Positions 53,102 to 62,016 of a stretch of 64,000 nt of DNA are shown piece after piece. Source of the DNA: a bacterium (GTDB lineage: Bacteria; Zhuqueibacterota; Zhuqueibacteria; Residuimicrobiales; Oceaniaggregativiventaceae); the NCBI GenBank assembly GCA_029565675.1, contig JAKQNP010000023.1:1-64000 (forward strand). The letters run 5' to 3'. Every line of letters starts with the position of its first letter. Position 1 is the first letter of the stretch. Position numbers and translations under genes: made by a program. The notes under the pieces were generated by a model. That model searched no databases and was not told the DNA's origin. It was given only the letters and a program-made list of their open reading frames with translations.

Positions 53102-54313
53102 ATGAAACGTCTGAGCGATTACCGCGCCATTGTGGGCGATGAAACGATCAGCACGCTCTATCGCACTGCACGAAAACTGTATGGCAAAAAAATACTGCAG
53201 ATCAATTCCACTTATGTCGGCGGCGGCGTTGCCGAAATATTGAACAGCCTCACACCGCTGTTGGTCGACGCCGGTGTGGAAAGCGATTGGCGGATCCTCA
53301 ACGGCAATCCCGATTTCTTCAACATCACCAAAAAATTCCACAACGCGTTGCAAGGCGACAAAATCAATCTGACCGACATCAAAAAAAGTCTTTATCTGGA
53401 GGCAAATCAAGACTTTTCGGTTTATGCCCACATCAATCAATCCTATGACGGCGTGGTAGTCCACGACCCGCAACCTTTGCCGCTGATCCAGTTCTATAAA
53501 AAACGGCAGCCCTGGTTTTGGCGTTGTCATGTCGATTTGTCGCATCCAAACCTGGAAGTGTGGGATTTTTTGAAAACCTATATTGTGCGCTATGACCGGG
53601 TCATTTTGTCGGATGAAAGTTATCGCAAAAATGATCTGCCCGCAGATTACTGCATTTTTGCTCCGGTTATCGATCCTTTGTCGAATAAAAACAAAGAACT
53701 CTCTGATCGCGATATCAGCAAATATTTGAAGAAATTCAATGTCCGTGAAGACAAACCGATTATCACGCAAATATCACGCTTTGACAAATTCAAAGATCCG
53801 CTTGGGGTGATCAAAGTCTTTGAAAAAGTGCGTCAGGAAATCGATTGCCGCCTGGTTTTGTGCGGCAGCATGGCTGCAGACGATCCCGAAGGCGTTCAAA
53901 TCTATGAAAAAGTGAAAAACCGGGCCGAATCGTTCATCAAAAAGGGCGATATCGTGCTGATCACTTCGGAAAACAACATATTGGTCAATGCGCTGCAACG
54001 CCGCTCCGCGGTGATCCTGCAAAAATCGCTAAAAGAAGGATTTGGTCTGACCGTCACCGAAGGATTGTGGAAAGCCAAAGCAGTCGTCGCTGCAAATGTC
54101 GGCGGCATACCGCTGCAGATCATCGATGAGCAGACCGGTTTTCTGGTCGATCCGACCGACATTGATCAGACCGCCAGAACGGTTGTGCGCGTATTGCAGG
54201 ATCCTGAGATGGCTGGTAAAGTCGGTCGCCAGGGCAGAGAACATGTGAGGAAAAACTTTTTGGTCACGCGGTTGGTCAGCGATTATTTGCGGCTCTTCAA
54301 TGAAACACTGTGA
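53102..54313 (+). CDS. treT: TreT-like trehalose synthase/glycosyltransferase (GT4)
   Basis: A 403-residue GT-B enzyme. Near residue 30 it has INSTYVGGGVAEILNSL and near residue 65 WRILNGNPDFFNITKKFHNAL, which strongly resemble archaeal and bacterial TreT (trehalose glycosyltransferring synthase). The C-terminal domain has QISRFDKFKDPLGVI, LLKSLKEGFGLT-like LQKSLKEGFGLTVTE and a donor-binding Glu. TreT links a nucleotide-glucose to free glucose, reversibly; related proteins are configuration-retaining trehalose phosphorylases. It follows otsAB by 10 bases (AAGGAG ribosome site), so both are in one operon. Confidence 0.87.
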   Translation: MKRLSDYRAIVGDETISTLYRTARKLYGKKILQINSTYVGGGVAEILNSLTPLLVDAGVESDWRILNGNPDFFNITKKFHNALQGDKINLTDIKKSLYLEANQDFSVYAHINQSYDGVVVHDPQPLPLIQFYKKRQPWFWRCHVDLSHPNLEVWDFLKTYIVRYDRVILSDESYRKNDLPADYCIFAPVIDPLSNKNKELSDRDISKYLKKFNVREDKPIITQISRFDKFKDPLGVIKVFEKVRQEIDCRLVLCGSMAADDPEGVQIYEKVKNRAESFIKKGDIVLITSENNILVNALQRRSAVILQKSLKEGFGLTVTEGLWKAKAVVAANVGGIPLQIIDEQTGFLVDPTDIDQTARTVVRVLQDPEMAGKVGRQGREHVRKNFLVTRLVSDYLRLFNETL

Positions 54314-54332
54314 GCAATCTGATCGCGTGTTC

Positions 54333-54360
54333 CGCCGAACCTATAGGTAATTCGGCGCGG
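54333..54360 (+). terminator. candidate terminator after treT
   Basis: CGCCGAA (54333-54339) pairs with TTCGGCG (54351-54357), enclosing the palindrome CCTATAGG (54340-54347). It starts 20 bases after the treT stop. The downstream sequence is only moderately T-rich, so this is a weak intrinsic terminator or an RNA hairpin. Confidence 0.45.
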
Positions 54361-54478
54361 ATTTGTTCGGTAATCAAATTGTGCGGTTTTGGTTCTGGAT
54401 AGCAACATTCACCTTGATATTGAGCAAAGAACTAATTATTATTCAGCAAATTCTTCCTGTCTCATTCGAGGCCTCGAT

Positions 54479-55726
54479 ATGATCAAGATTAAGCCTTTGC
54501 GCGGGTTGCGGCCGGCGATAGAGTTCACCGCTCAGGTTGCCAGTCCGCCCTACGATGTTCTATCCAGTGCAGAAGCGCGTGATATCGCCACCAACAATCC
54601 GCTCTCTTTTCTGCACATCAACAAACCGGAAATCGATTTGCCGCCAGAGATCGATATCCACGGCCAACAGGTCTATGAGCAGGGCCGGGCCAATCTCGAA
54701 CGTTTCATTCGCGACGGTGTCCTCATTCAGGACGAAAAAGAGGCGATTTATATCTACCGCCAGACCTGGCAGGACCACGTGCAGACCGGTTATTTTTGTT
54801 TGTCCAGTGTGCAGGATTATGATCAGGGTCGGATCAAGAAACACGAACTCACCCGCGCCGACAAAGAACAAGATCGCACCCACTTGATCGATGTGATGGA
54901 TGCGCAGGTTGGCCCTGTTTTTCTGATGTATCGGTCGCAAAAAGCACTCGACCTGTTGCTGCAAGAAGCAGCCGAGGCAGATGCAGAGGTCGATTTGACC
55001 ACTGCAGATGGGGTTCGGCACCAGTTGTGGCGGGTCATCGATCCGCATTTCATCGCTCGGATTGTCGATGGGTTTGCGGCGCTCGCGGCGACCTATATAG
55101 CCGACGGACACCACCGATCAGCTGCCGCCAGCAACGTCTGCCGTTTGCGACGACAACGCAATCCGCAAAACACCGGCGAAGAAAGCTATAATTTTTTCTT
55201 ATCGGTCCTCTTCCCGCACAACCAGCTGAAGATTCTTCCCTACAACCGCGCGATCAGGGACTTGAACGGCTATGGTGCACAACAATTCATCGATCGGCTG
55301 GCGGAAAAGTTCTCTCTCGAACCAGTGCAGGGCAGGATCCAGGTCGAAAAAGAACACACCTTTGGCATGTATCTGGATCATGTCTGGTGGAAACTCACCC
55401 CCAAAGATGGATTGTTCGACCGCGATGATGTGCTCGGCAGCCTGGATGTCAACATCCTGCTGAACCATATCTTGCAGCCGATTCTGCAGATCGGCAATCC
55501 GCGCACGGATCCGCGCATCGACTTTATCGGCGGCATCCGCGGCAACGCCGAATTGGAGCGGATCGTCGACTCCGGCGCCTTTCGCATTGCCTTTTCCCTC
55601 TATCCCACCACTGTCGATACCCTGATGCGGGTTGCCGACGCCGGCGAAATCATGCCGCCCAAATCGACCTGGTTCGAGCCCAAACTGCGCAGCGGCCTGG
55701 TTGTCCATCTGTTGCACGATTTTTAA
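54479..55726 (+). CDS. DUF1015 family protein, serA/serC-linked
   Basis: A 415-residue cytoplasmic protein. N-terminal motifs are IKIKPLRGLRPAIEF and VASPPYDVLSSAEAR; near the middle stands ADGHHRSAAASNVCRL (Asp209-Gly-His-His-Arg213), and near the end NPRTDPRIDFIGGI and VADAGEIMPPKSTWFEPKLRSGL. These are DUF1015 hallmarks. The family often sits beside serA and serC. The DGHHR motif recalls the ParB/sulfiredoxin-like fold of free serine kinases, so a reaction on serine or phosphoserine is plausible, but that is inference. The start at 54479 follows GAGGCC. The serA gene begins 131 bases later. Confidence 0.9.
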   Translation: MIKIKPLRGLRPAIEFTAQVASPPYDVLSSAEARDIATNNPLSFLHINKPEIDLPPEIDIHGQQVYEQGRANLERFIRDGVLIQDEKEAIYIYRQTWQDHVQTGYFCLSSVQDYDQGRIKKHELTRADKEQDRTHLIDVMDAQVGPVFLMYRSQKALDLLLQEAAEADAEVDLTTADGVRHQLWRVIDPHFIARIVDGFAALAATYIADGHHRSAAASNVCRLRRQRNPQNTGEESYNFFLSVLFPHNQLKILPYNRAIRDLNGYGAQQFIDRLAEKFSLEPVQGRIQVEKEHTFGMYLDHVWWKLTPKDGLFDRDDVLGSLDVNILLNHILQPILQIGNPRTDPRIDFIGGIRGNAELERIVDSGAFRIAFSLYPTTVDTLMRVADAGEIMPPKSTWFEPKLRSGLVVHLLHDF

Positions 55727-55857
55727 GCCTCCAATTTCTTTTTCTTTGCGCAAAGCCTGAACATTTCCTTCTTTGAATAAATCGTTTTTCATAACTCAAT
55801 CGCGATGAAAGGTGGTCGCCGTTTGGCGTAAAGATGAATCCAGAAAAGGAGCAAATG

Positions 55858-56736
55858 ATGAAAATTCTGTTTTCAGATGCATTTGATCCATCTCTGCCCG
55901 GCAAATTGTCTCGCTTCGGGGAGGTCACCGATGACAAATCACAATTGGCGGATGCAGAGGTGATCTTGATCCGCAGCAAGACCAAGGTCACCAAAGAGCT
56001 GATCGATCAGGCACCCAAATTGCGTCTGGTCATCCGCGGTGGAGTGGGTTTGGATAATGTGGACGTCGAAACTGCCAAAACAAAGGGCATCCAGGTCTAC
56101 AACACCGCCGAGGCCTCCAGCGTTGCTGTTGCAGAACTCGCTTTTGCCATGATGATCGCCTTGCCCAACCATCTGGTTGAAGCGCATCAATCGATGAGCG
56201 AAGGCAAATGGTTAAAAAAAGAGTTGAAACGCACGGAGCTATATGGCAAGACTTTAGGTTTGATCGGCTGCGGCAGAATCGGCAAAGAGGTGGCCAAGCG
56301 TGCAGCCGCTTTTGAAATGCGGGTTTTGGGCTATGATGCGGTGTCCGTCGAATCCCCTCATATCAAGATGGTCAAGGAACTCGCCGATCTGCTGCCGCAA
56401 TGCGACTATCTTTCCCTGCATCTACCGCTCAATCCATCCACCCTGGGACTGATCGACAAAAAGCGGATCGCGCAGATGAAAAATGGTGTTTATCTGATCA
56501 ATACGGGCCGCGGTAAAACCGTTGTTGAAGAAGACCTAGCTGAGGCGCTCAAATCAGGTAAAATTGCCGGATATGCAACAGATGTCTGGTACTCTGATCC
56601 GCCCGAGAACACGCCGCTGCGAGGTGCGCCGAATACCCTGATGGCGCCGCATATCGGCGCTTCGACCACAGAAAATTTGTTGCGCATCGGTGAAATCGTC
56701 GAAAAATTGATCGAGAAATTTGTCGCAGAAAAATAA
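55858..56736 (+). CDS. serA: D-3-phosphoglycerate dehydrogenase (short form)
   Basis: A 292-residue D-2-hydroxyacid dehydrogenase without a C-terminal ACT domain. It has the NAD motif TLGLIGCGRIGKEVA, the catalytic Arg in VIRGGVGLDNVDVETA (residue ~60), NTGRGKTVVEEDLAEAL and the catalytic His in MAPHIGASTTENL. In this position, directly before serC, it most likely oxidises 3-phosphoglycerate to phosphohydroxypyruvate. The start is placed at 55858 (AAAGGAG upstream); an ATG one codon earlier is equally possible. Lack of an ACT domain means no serine feedback through that domain. Confidence 0.9.
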   Translation: MKILFSDAFDPSLPGKLSRFGEVTDDKSQLADAEVILIRSKTKVTKELIDQAPKLRLVIRGGVGLDNVDVETAKTKGIQVYNTAEASSVAVAELAFAMMIALPNHLVEAHQSMSEGKWLKKELKRTELYGKTLGLIGCGRIGKEVAKRAAAFEMRVLGYDAVSVESPHIKMVKELADLLPQCDYLSLHLPLNPSTLGLIDKKRIAQMKNGVYLINTGRGKTVVEEDLAEALKSGKIAGYATDVWYSDPPENTPLRGAPNTLMAPHIGASTTENLLRIGEIVEKLIEKFVAEK

Positions 56737-56801
56737 ACGCGCTTGCCGGCAATCGATTGAGGCGGCGAAGAAAAGCAACCCGAAAACAAGAGGACTGAAC
56801 G

Positions 56802-57884
56802 ATGGCTCGCGTCTACAATTTCAATCCCGGACCGTGCACATTGCCGCTTTCGGCGCTGGAAAAATGCCAGGCCGAATTTTTGGATTTTCATGGCACTGGC
56901 ATGTCCATTGTCGAAGCTTCACACCGTTCAAAAGACTATGAAGCGGTTCACAACGATGCGCAAAAACTGTTGCGCACCCTGATGAACATCCCGGATGACT
57001 ATCAAATCATCTTTCTCGGCGGCGGTGCAAGTTTGCAGTTCTGCATGGTACCGATGAATTTTATTCCGGCCGGCCGTTCGGCAGATTATGTCATCACCGG
57101 CGCATGGGCAAAAAAAGCCTATAAAGAGGCAGCGCTTGTTGCCAAAGCTCATATTGTCGCTTCTTCTGAGGCTGATCACTATACCTATATCCCCAAAGCG
57201 GAGTCTTATGACCGCGATCCCCAGGCCGCTTACCTCCATGTGACCAGCAACAACACGATCTACGGGACCGAATGGCAAAGCTATCCCGACTTTGGCACAA
57301 CCCCGGTGGTTGTTGACATGTCGTCTGATATCCTTTCGCGACGAGTCGACGTAAGCAAATTTTCGCTGATTTATGCCGGCGCGCAAAAAAATCTCGGCCC
57401 CGCCGGCGTTACCGTCGTCATCATCAAAGACAACTTTGCCAAACAGGCCAACAACGGCTTGCCCACCATGCTCAGCTATCGAACTCACATCGACAACAAT
57501 TCGCTTTTCAATACGCCGCCGGTGTTCGCTATCTATCTCATGAAACTCGTGCTCGAATGGGTCGATGCACAGGGCGGCCTCAAAGCAATCGAAAGCCTCA
57601 ATCGGAAAAAAGCAGAACTTTTGTACAGCGCCATCGACAGCAGCGAAGGTTACTACCGCGGCACGGCAAAACCTGACTCGCGTTCGTGGATGAATGCGAC
57701 GCTTCGCCTTCCCGACGAGGAACGCGAACAAAAATTTATCGCGGAGGCAAAAGGTCAGGGGTTGGTTGGTCTGAAAGGTCACCGAGATGTCGGCGGCATT
57801 CGAGTCTCGATGTACAATGCCATGCCGTTAAGCGGTATCGAAAAGTTGGTTCAATTTATGGCTGAATTCAAGCGCAAAAATTGA
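56802..57884 (+). CDS. serC: phosphoserine aminotransferase
   Basis: A 360-residue class V PLP enzyme making phosphoserine from phosphohydroxypyruvate and glutamate. It begins MARVYNFNPGPCTLPLSAL, has GTGMSIVEASHRS near residue 30, IFLGGGASLQFCMVPMN, TSNNTIYGTEWQ, the PLP lysine at about residue 195 in YAGAQKNLGPAGVTV, and GHRDVGGIRVSMYNAMP at the C-terminus. All of this matches SerC. It lies 65 bases after serA. serB is not in the window. An intrinsic terminator follows. Confidence 0.97.
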   Translation: MARVYNFNPGPCTLPLSALEKCQAEFLDFHGTGMSIVEASHRSKDYEAVHNDAQKLLRTLMNIPDDYQIIFLGGGASLQFCMVPMNFIPAGRSADYVITGAWAKKAYKEAALVAKAHIVASSEADHYTYIPKAESYDRDPQAAYLHVTSNNTIYGTEWQSYPDFGTTPVVVDMSSDILSRRVDVSKFSLIYAGAQKNLGPAGVTVVIIKDNFAKQANNGLPTMLSYRTHIDNNSLFNTPPVFAIYLMKLVLEWVDAQGGLKAIESLNRKKAELLYSAIDSSEGYYRGTAKPDSRSWMNATLRLPDEEREQKFIAEAKGQGLVGLKGHRDVGGIRVSMYNAMPLSGIEKLVQFMAEFKRKN

Positions 57885-57907
57885 CCGATCTTGCAGAATT
57901 GATGTTC

Positions 57908-57937
57908 AAAGCCCGGCTCTATTTTGCCCGGGCTTTT
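57908..57937 (+). terminator. intrinsic terminator after serC
   Basis: AAAGCCCGG (57908-57916) pairs perfectly with CCGGGCTTT (57928-57936), followed by TTCAC. It lies 24 bases past the serC stop and can also act for the convergent SGNH gene, whose stop is at 57955. Confidence 0.8.
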
Positions 57938-57954
57938 CACTTCTCTGGGCACCC

Positions 57955-58620
57955 TTACTGCGAGGGCAACAGCGGCAACAGCGCCTTTGCCCACTCGGCA
58001 TAGGCGGCAGGTGTCAGATGCACGCCGTCAGTCGTGTAGCGATCGAGCAGAATACCTTCCGGTGCCAGGACAGGATTCAAATCGACGAACGCAATTTGCC
58101 GGCGAACTGCCCAGCGCCGCAACTGTTGATTGAGTTTCCTGACTCGGCGATTGTGCAGCTCCGCTTCCCGCCAGCGCGGCGATACGGCCAAAACCGCATG
58201 CAGAATCGGCTCAATACCATGTTCCTGCAGGCGCTCGACCGCGGTCGCCAGGTTTTCGGCCACCCGATTCACCGGGATATCGTCATAGAGATCGTTGATG
58301 CCGCCCATGATACAGCAGCAGTGCGGGTTGACTTGCATCACCAGATCAAGCCGCTGCAAAAATCCGGCAGTAATGTCGCTGCCGATTCCCATGTTCAGAA
58401 CATCGTCGCGCTGCAGCAGCTGAGGCCAGTCGCCGCCATAGGTGATCGAATTGCCCAAGATCACCACAGCAAACGATCGGTCACAGAACTGGCCGATCTC
58501 CTTGATCCGCGGCTGATAGTTCGGGTTTTGCCAGATCAACCGCTCTTCTTCACTCTCTATTGATGAACACGCCGCCACACAAAGGACAGCCAACAACAGC
58601 GCGTGCAGGTCATTTCGCAT
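57955..58620 (-). CDS. SGNH/GDSL-family hydrolase lipoprotein
   Basis: A 221-residue exported esterase-like protein. The signal ends in LCVAACSS, giving a lipidated Cys. SGNH blocks are in order: VVILGNSITYGG (Ser), NMGIGSDIT (Gly), MGGINDLYDD (Asn) and DGVHLTPAAYAEW (Asp and His). These enzymes cleave esters of carbohydrates, lipids or peptidoglycan acetyl groups. The start is placed at 58620 with GAGAGG upstream; the frame continues 27 codons further without a signal. The substrate is unknown. Confidence 0.88.
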   Translation of the reverse strand: MRNDLHALLLAVLCVAACSSIESEEERLIWQNPNYQPRIKEIGQFCDRSFAVVILGNSITYGGDWPQLLQRDDVLNMGIGSDITAGFLQRLDLVMQVNPHCCCIMGGINDLYDDIPVNRVAENLATAVERLQEHGIEPILHAVLAVSPRWREAELHNRRVRKLNQQLRRWAVRRQIAFVDLNPVLAPEGILLDRYTTDGVHLTPAAYAEWAKALLPLLPSQ

Positions 58621-58732
58621 TCCAAAACCTCTCGCTTTGATCAATGCTTGCTTTTTATGATCAACCTGACTATCTTTTCCTGAAGCGAAATCAAGGACCA
58701 CACCTTCTCACCGGAGCCATGGAGGTTGGACG

Positions 58733-59038
58733 ATGAAAATGCTGATGTGCATTGCCAGCAACAGTGTGATGAACGATCTGGTTCACTTGTTCGAAAGTCA
58801 AAAATTGAACAATTTTCATGTCTTGCGCGATGTTACCGGACGCATGCTCAACTGCGATCTGCGCATGAACACCGCTGTATATCCCGGATATCATGCAGCG
58901 GTATTCAGCCTGATCAAGGAAGAAGCGAAAATCTCGGCTGTGCTCGAATCAATCCGCGAATACAATCGCTCGATCAAAACGGCCAATGATAAAATCCATG
59001 CCCTCACCTGGCGCATCGAGGAATGGATTTACGATTGA
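58733..59038 (+). CDS. PII-like small protein
   Basis: A 101-residue protein with GGAGG 6 bases before its ATG. The order of segments (MKMLMCIASNSVMNDLVHLF, NFHVLRDVTGRMLN, PGYHAAVFSLIKEEAKISAVLESI, ALTWRIEEWIYD; each shown only in part) resembles the ferredoxin-like fold of PII/CutA-like proteins. It lacks a clear T-loop signature, so regulator and nucleotide-binding assignments are tentative. Its last 10 bases overlap the 3' end of the B12-type radical SAM gene on the opposite strand. Confidence 0.6.
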   Translation: MKMLMCIASNSVMNDLVHLFESQKLNNFHVLRDVTGRMLNCDLRMNTAVYPGYHAAVFSLIKEEAKISAVLESIREYNRSIKTANDKIHALTWRIEEWIYD

Positions 59039-60606
59039 GGTGTGGCGATTGCCGCTCCCCCCGTCTCTGCCAGGCCAAAGAACGGCGCATGATTGGCGGT
59101 GAAAATCGATGGTTCACGGTTGAATATTTTGCGCAAGGTGCCATCCGATCGCATCTCCTGCTGTAAAAATTGTCTGATCGCCCGGCGATCCCAACCGTGT
59201 GGATGACTAAAATCGCGGTAAAGAGAGAGATCTCCCTCGCTGAACGGCCGCGTTGACACAAAGCGGCTGTCCGGGCTGCCGGATGGCAGGCTGAAAATCG
59301 CTGCATTGACAAAGTCGATCATTTCACTGTTGCGACGCAAAAATGCCAAGGTCTCACGCGCTTCCACCAGCGATTCATGTGGTGTACCAAACAGCACGTA
59401 TCCATAGATCTTGATCCCCGCATCGCGCAAATTCCGCAATATTTTCTCGCTTTGCTCCAGTCGAATTCCTTTTTGCATTCGGCGCAATACCTGTTGATTG
59501 CCGCTTTCAAAACCGATCTTGAGCATCACACAGCCGGCAGCCGCCAGATCGCGGCAAAAACCGGCATCCAACAGCTGTGGCTCGAGACGCACATAGCCAT
59601 ACCAGGGAACTGAAACCGGATTGGCGGCCAGCTCGACACAAAAATCGATTGGCAGTGCGTTGTCGAGAAAATGGATCAAGCCCGGGTGCCAAAGTTCGAT
59701 CAGCCTCTCCAGCTCGTTCCGTGCAGTTTTCGCATCCAGGGCGAGATAAGGATTGCCTTCTGCGCGTTCAGGACAAAAACGGCAACGGCGCCAATAACAT
59801 CCCATCGAGACGGCAAAAGGCAAAATGAATGTTGGAGCCAAATAATCGGTGCAATAGAGACCGCCATATTCGCTGTGATCCGACAATTCGCTTTTTGCCG
59901 CGATGCCGAACCGCTGCAACAATGGTGTTTCTCCGGGTCCGGCCACACACAGGTCCACCAGATCAGTGAACAGCGCCGGTTTGCTTTGGGTGTGCAACCA
60001 GGAATTGACCAATCCCCCGCCGAGATAAATCGGCACTTGCGGCATATGCCGGCGCAGCAGGCCGATCAGAGCAAAGGCGCACAGCGCTTGATTGAGAAAA
60101 GAGATCGACAGACCGACAAGCTCAGGCTGCAGCGCCTGGAGGCGCGGAATCAGCTTGTCGACATAGTAGGAGTAAAACAGATTTTGTTGCGGATTTTCTG
60201 CCGCCCAGCGCAAATCGGCGCTGCGGGTGGGCCGGCGGCCCAGCTGAACATAATTGGCCAAACCGGCAGCTGCCTGAACGGTTTTGCCATGCTGCTGCAA
60301 CAGATAATCGATTTCGCCGACGATGCGGCGATAGGAATCGATACGGCTATAGGACGACAGAGATCTGAGAGCAGCGAGATTCGCGGATCGGTTGTGCACA
60401 GCTTGATGCAAGCGTTTGTGATGTGAGTCAATCGGTTGCTGAAGCAGATGCAGCTGTGCTTCGAGATTGGCATCGATGCAAACACAAGGAATTTGTTCAT
60501 CCTGCAGTGCGCCGTGCAAACGCGCGATGCCGGCCGGCGGTTCACAGGGTTTGGCAACCGGTGGATAAATCAGTACGACCGGTCGGTTTTCGACGCGCTT
60601 CAGCAT
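59029..60606 (-). CDS. B12-binding-type radical SAM protein
   Basis: A ~525-residue protein. Its N-terminal ~150 residues have the layout of a B12-binding Rossmann domain (VVLIYPPVAKPCEPPAGIARLHGAL, LQPELVGLSISFLNQ, IYLGGGLVN). The radical SAM cluster lies at residues 270-278: MGCYWRRCRFCPE, with cysteines spaced CX4CX2C rather than the usual CX3CX2C. Downstream are MLKIGFESGNQQVLRRMQKGI and a C-terminal barrel part. Members perform methylations or ring and carbon-chain chemistry. The B12 ligand motif DxHxxG is not clear. I place the start at 60606; the frame is open further. The product or substrate is unknown. Confidence 0.82.
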   Translation of the reverse strand: MLKRVENRPVVLIYPPVAKPCEPPAGIARLHGALQDEQIPCVCIDANLEAQLHLLQQPIDSHHKRLHQAVHNRSANLAALRSLSSYSRIDSYRRIVGEIDYLLQQHGKTVQAAAGLANYVQLGRRPTRSADLRWAAENPQQNLFYSYYVDKLIPRLQALQPELVGLSISFLNQALCAFALIGLLRRHMPQVPIYLGGGLVNSWLHTQSKPALFTDLVDLCVAGPGETPLLQRFGIAAKSELSDHSEYGGLYCTDYLAPTFILPFAVSMGCYWRRCRFCPERAEGNPYLALDAKTARNELERLIELWHPGLIHFLDNALPIDFCVELAANPVSVPWYGYVRLEPQLLDAGFCRDLAAAGCVMLKIGFESGNQQVLRRMQKGIRLEQSEKILRNLRDAGIKIYGYVLFGTPHESLVEARETLAFLRRNSEMIDFVNAAIFSLPSGSPDSRFVSTRPFSEGDLSLYRDFSHPHGWDRRAIRQFLQQEMRSDGTLRKIFNREPSIFTANHAPFFGLAETGGAAIATPQS

Positions 60607-60911
60607 GATGTGCAACAGGCATTCAGCAGTCTGTCGTTGTCGGCGGCAACCGTTCGCCGCCGACAGCCGCTCGACGGCCGATCCGGCGATAGAAATATGG
60701 CTTTTGCGCCCGGGCTCGCGCAATTATTTTCTTGCATTTGTGCGAATAAGTGGTTATAAAATGGAAACTGCAGATGTATGGCGCTTGCCGACCTGACGCA
60801 GTTAGCGATCTTCAAACGACACTCGGTGATTGGAAATCGGTAGCGAAGGCAGGCGATTTGCAGTTGCCGACAAGCATCCTTCTCTTCACGTAACAATGAG
60901 GAATAGTGGTT
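60607..60911. other. divergent gap between the B12-type radical SAM gene and a small membrane protein gene
   Basis: A 305-base region without a supported gene. I see no strong promoter boxes, repeats or RNA structures here, only the two divergent leaders. Confidence 0.5.
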
Positions 60912-61394
60912 ATGCAAGTGATTCTCGTTCTGGTGCTGGTGTTGTTGATTTCGATTCTGGCCTTGACTGCTTGGCGGTTGTATCGCCAAACCCGTTTTGG
61001 CAAATTGAAAGAAGCGCTCGGCATGTACCGCTTGTTGGTGATCATCCGCAAAAGTCAGCCGGGGATTAACCGTTTCCTGCAATTGTCGGATGCGGAACGA
61101 GCCCTGTTGGTGACCAAACTGAACGAGCGCTGGAAATCCCTTCTGCGCGGTTTCGCCAAATTGGCGCCCTATTGCAGCGGCGTAAAAAGCACGCAGAGCC
61201 TCTTGCCGATCGAAACAGGCGAAAACTGGTCGGTGATGCGCATCTATTCGTTGGCCGCCTATCAAGATTACCGCGCTTGTGTTGAACTGTTGGAAGACCC
61301 CCACTATCGCGAGCTGCGCAATTACTTTGAAATCCATCTGGTTTTCGGTGAACGGTTGTTGGCCGAAGGAGATGAACTCAAATCGCTCTTTTAG
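60912..61394 (+). CDS. membrane-anchored hypothetical protein
   Basis: A 160-residue protein with one N-terminal hydrophobic helix (MQVILVLVLVLLISILALTA) and a cytoplasmic or periplasmic helical domain rich in charged residues (YRLLVIIRKSQPGINRFLQL, LNERWKSLLRGFAKLAPYC, DYRACVELLEDPHYRELRNYF). No family is recognised. GAGGA lies about 9 bases before the ATG at 60912. Its 3' end overlaps the convergent zinc-ribbon gene by 4 bases. Confidence 0.65.
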   Translation: MQVILVLVLVLLISILALTAWRLYRQTRFGKLKEALGMYRLLVIIRKSQPGINRFLQLSDAERALLVTKLNERWKSLLRGFAKLAPYCSGVKSTQSLLPIETGENWSVMRIYSLAAYQDYRACVELLEDPHYRELRNYFEIHLVFGERLLAEGDELKSLF

Positions 61395-61717
61395 GCCTCA
61401 CCCTCTTCTTGCGCGGCATCTGTTTTCTTGAACAGTGCAGCCAATTTCTGCCTTGCCACGGCTGCCGGATCTTGCCCCTTGTCGCTGCCGGCTCGATTGA
61501 TCAACTCAAAATAATCACAAAAATTCGCCGCCTCTTTATCCCGCACCCAGGTTGCTTCAGATTCCTTGCATTCATGATAGGCCTGGCGGTCATAATGGCG
61601 GCACAGCAGACAACAGCGCAAATAACTGCTGCAGCGCGGACAAATGTCCTGGCGAAACAATTTGCGGTCGATGGTCTGTTCAAAACCACATCGGTGACAC
61701 AACACCTGGTAAAGCAT
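61391..61717 (-). CDS. zinc-ribbon-type small protein
   Basis: A 108-residue cysteine-rich protein starting at 61717 (MLYQVLCHRCGFEQ). Metal-binding pairs are CHRC (7-10), CPRC (26-29), CCLLC (35-39), CKE (50) and the later FCDYF (67). The CRHYD…ECKE…DKEAANFCDYF pattern is seen in an uncharacterised zinc-binding family; a nucleic-acid or protein interaction role is possible. It is convergent with the membrane-anchored protein (4-base overlap). The function is unknown. Confidence 0.7.
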   Translation of the reverse strand: MLYQVLCHRCGFEQTIDRKLFRQDICPRCSSYLRCCLLCRHYDRQAYHECKESEATWVRDKEAANFCDYFELINRAGSDKGQDPAAVARQKLAALFKKTDAAQEEGEA

Positions 61718-61968
61718 GCTTGCTGCCTCTCTTTTCAGCGAATGGTTCCAATTTTGTGCAACAACATAAAGAATTGACACGGCAATCGCAAGAAAAATGA
61801 TCTCCTCCGATCAGGGTTTGAACCAAAAGTCACTGCAAGCCATTTTTTGCGACCAACACCAATTAAGTGTTAACCGGATCTGAAAATAATCACTCGTTTA
61901 TTTTTTATGCGGCTGCAAAAATGACATTTTTTACCCGTGTAAATGGCCAGCAGATCGATTTTTTTAAG

Positions 61969-62016
61969 AGATCCGGTGTTTCGCACCGCATCTGATGGCC
62001 GATTCAGGTGCGGTGC
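61969..62016. repeat. hairpin overlapping the 3' end of the Y1 transposase gene
   Basis: GCACCGCATCTG (61983-61994) can pair with CAGGTGCGGTGC (62005-62016) over 12 positions with one G·T pair, loop ATGGCCGATT. A second, exclusive hairpin uses AGAT-c-CGGTG (61969-61978) with CACCG-c-ATCT (61984-61993). The first includes the transposase stop codon (62004-62006). Such subterminal palindromes are what Y1 (HUH) transposases recognise at IS200/IS605 ends or REP elements. Confidence 0.55.
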
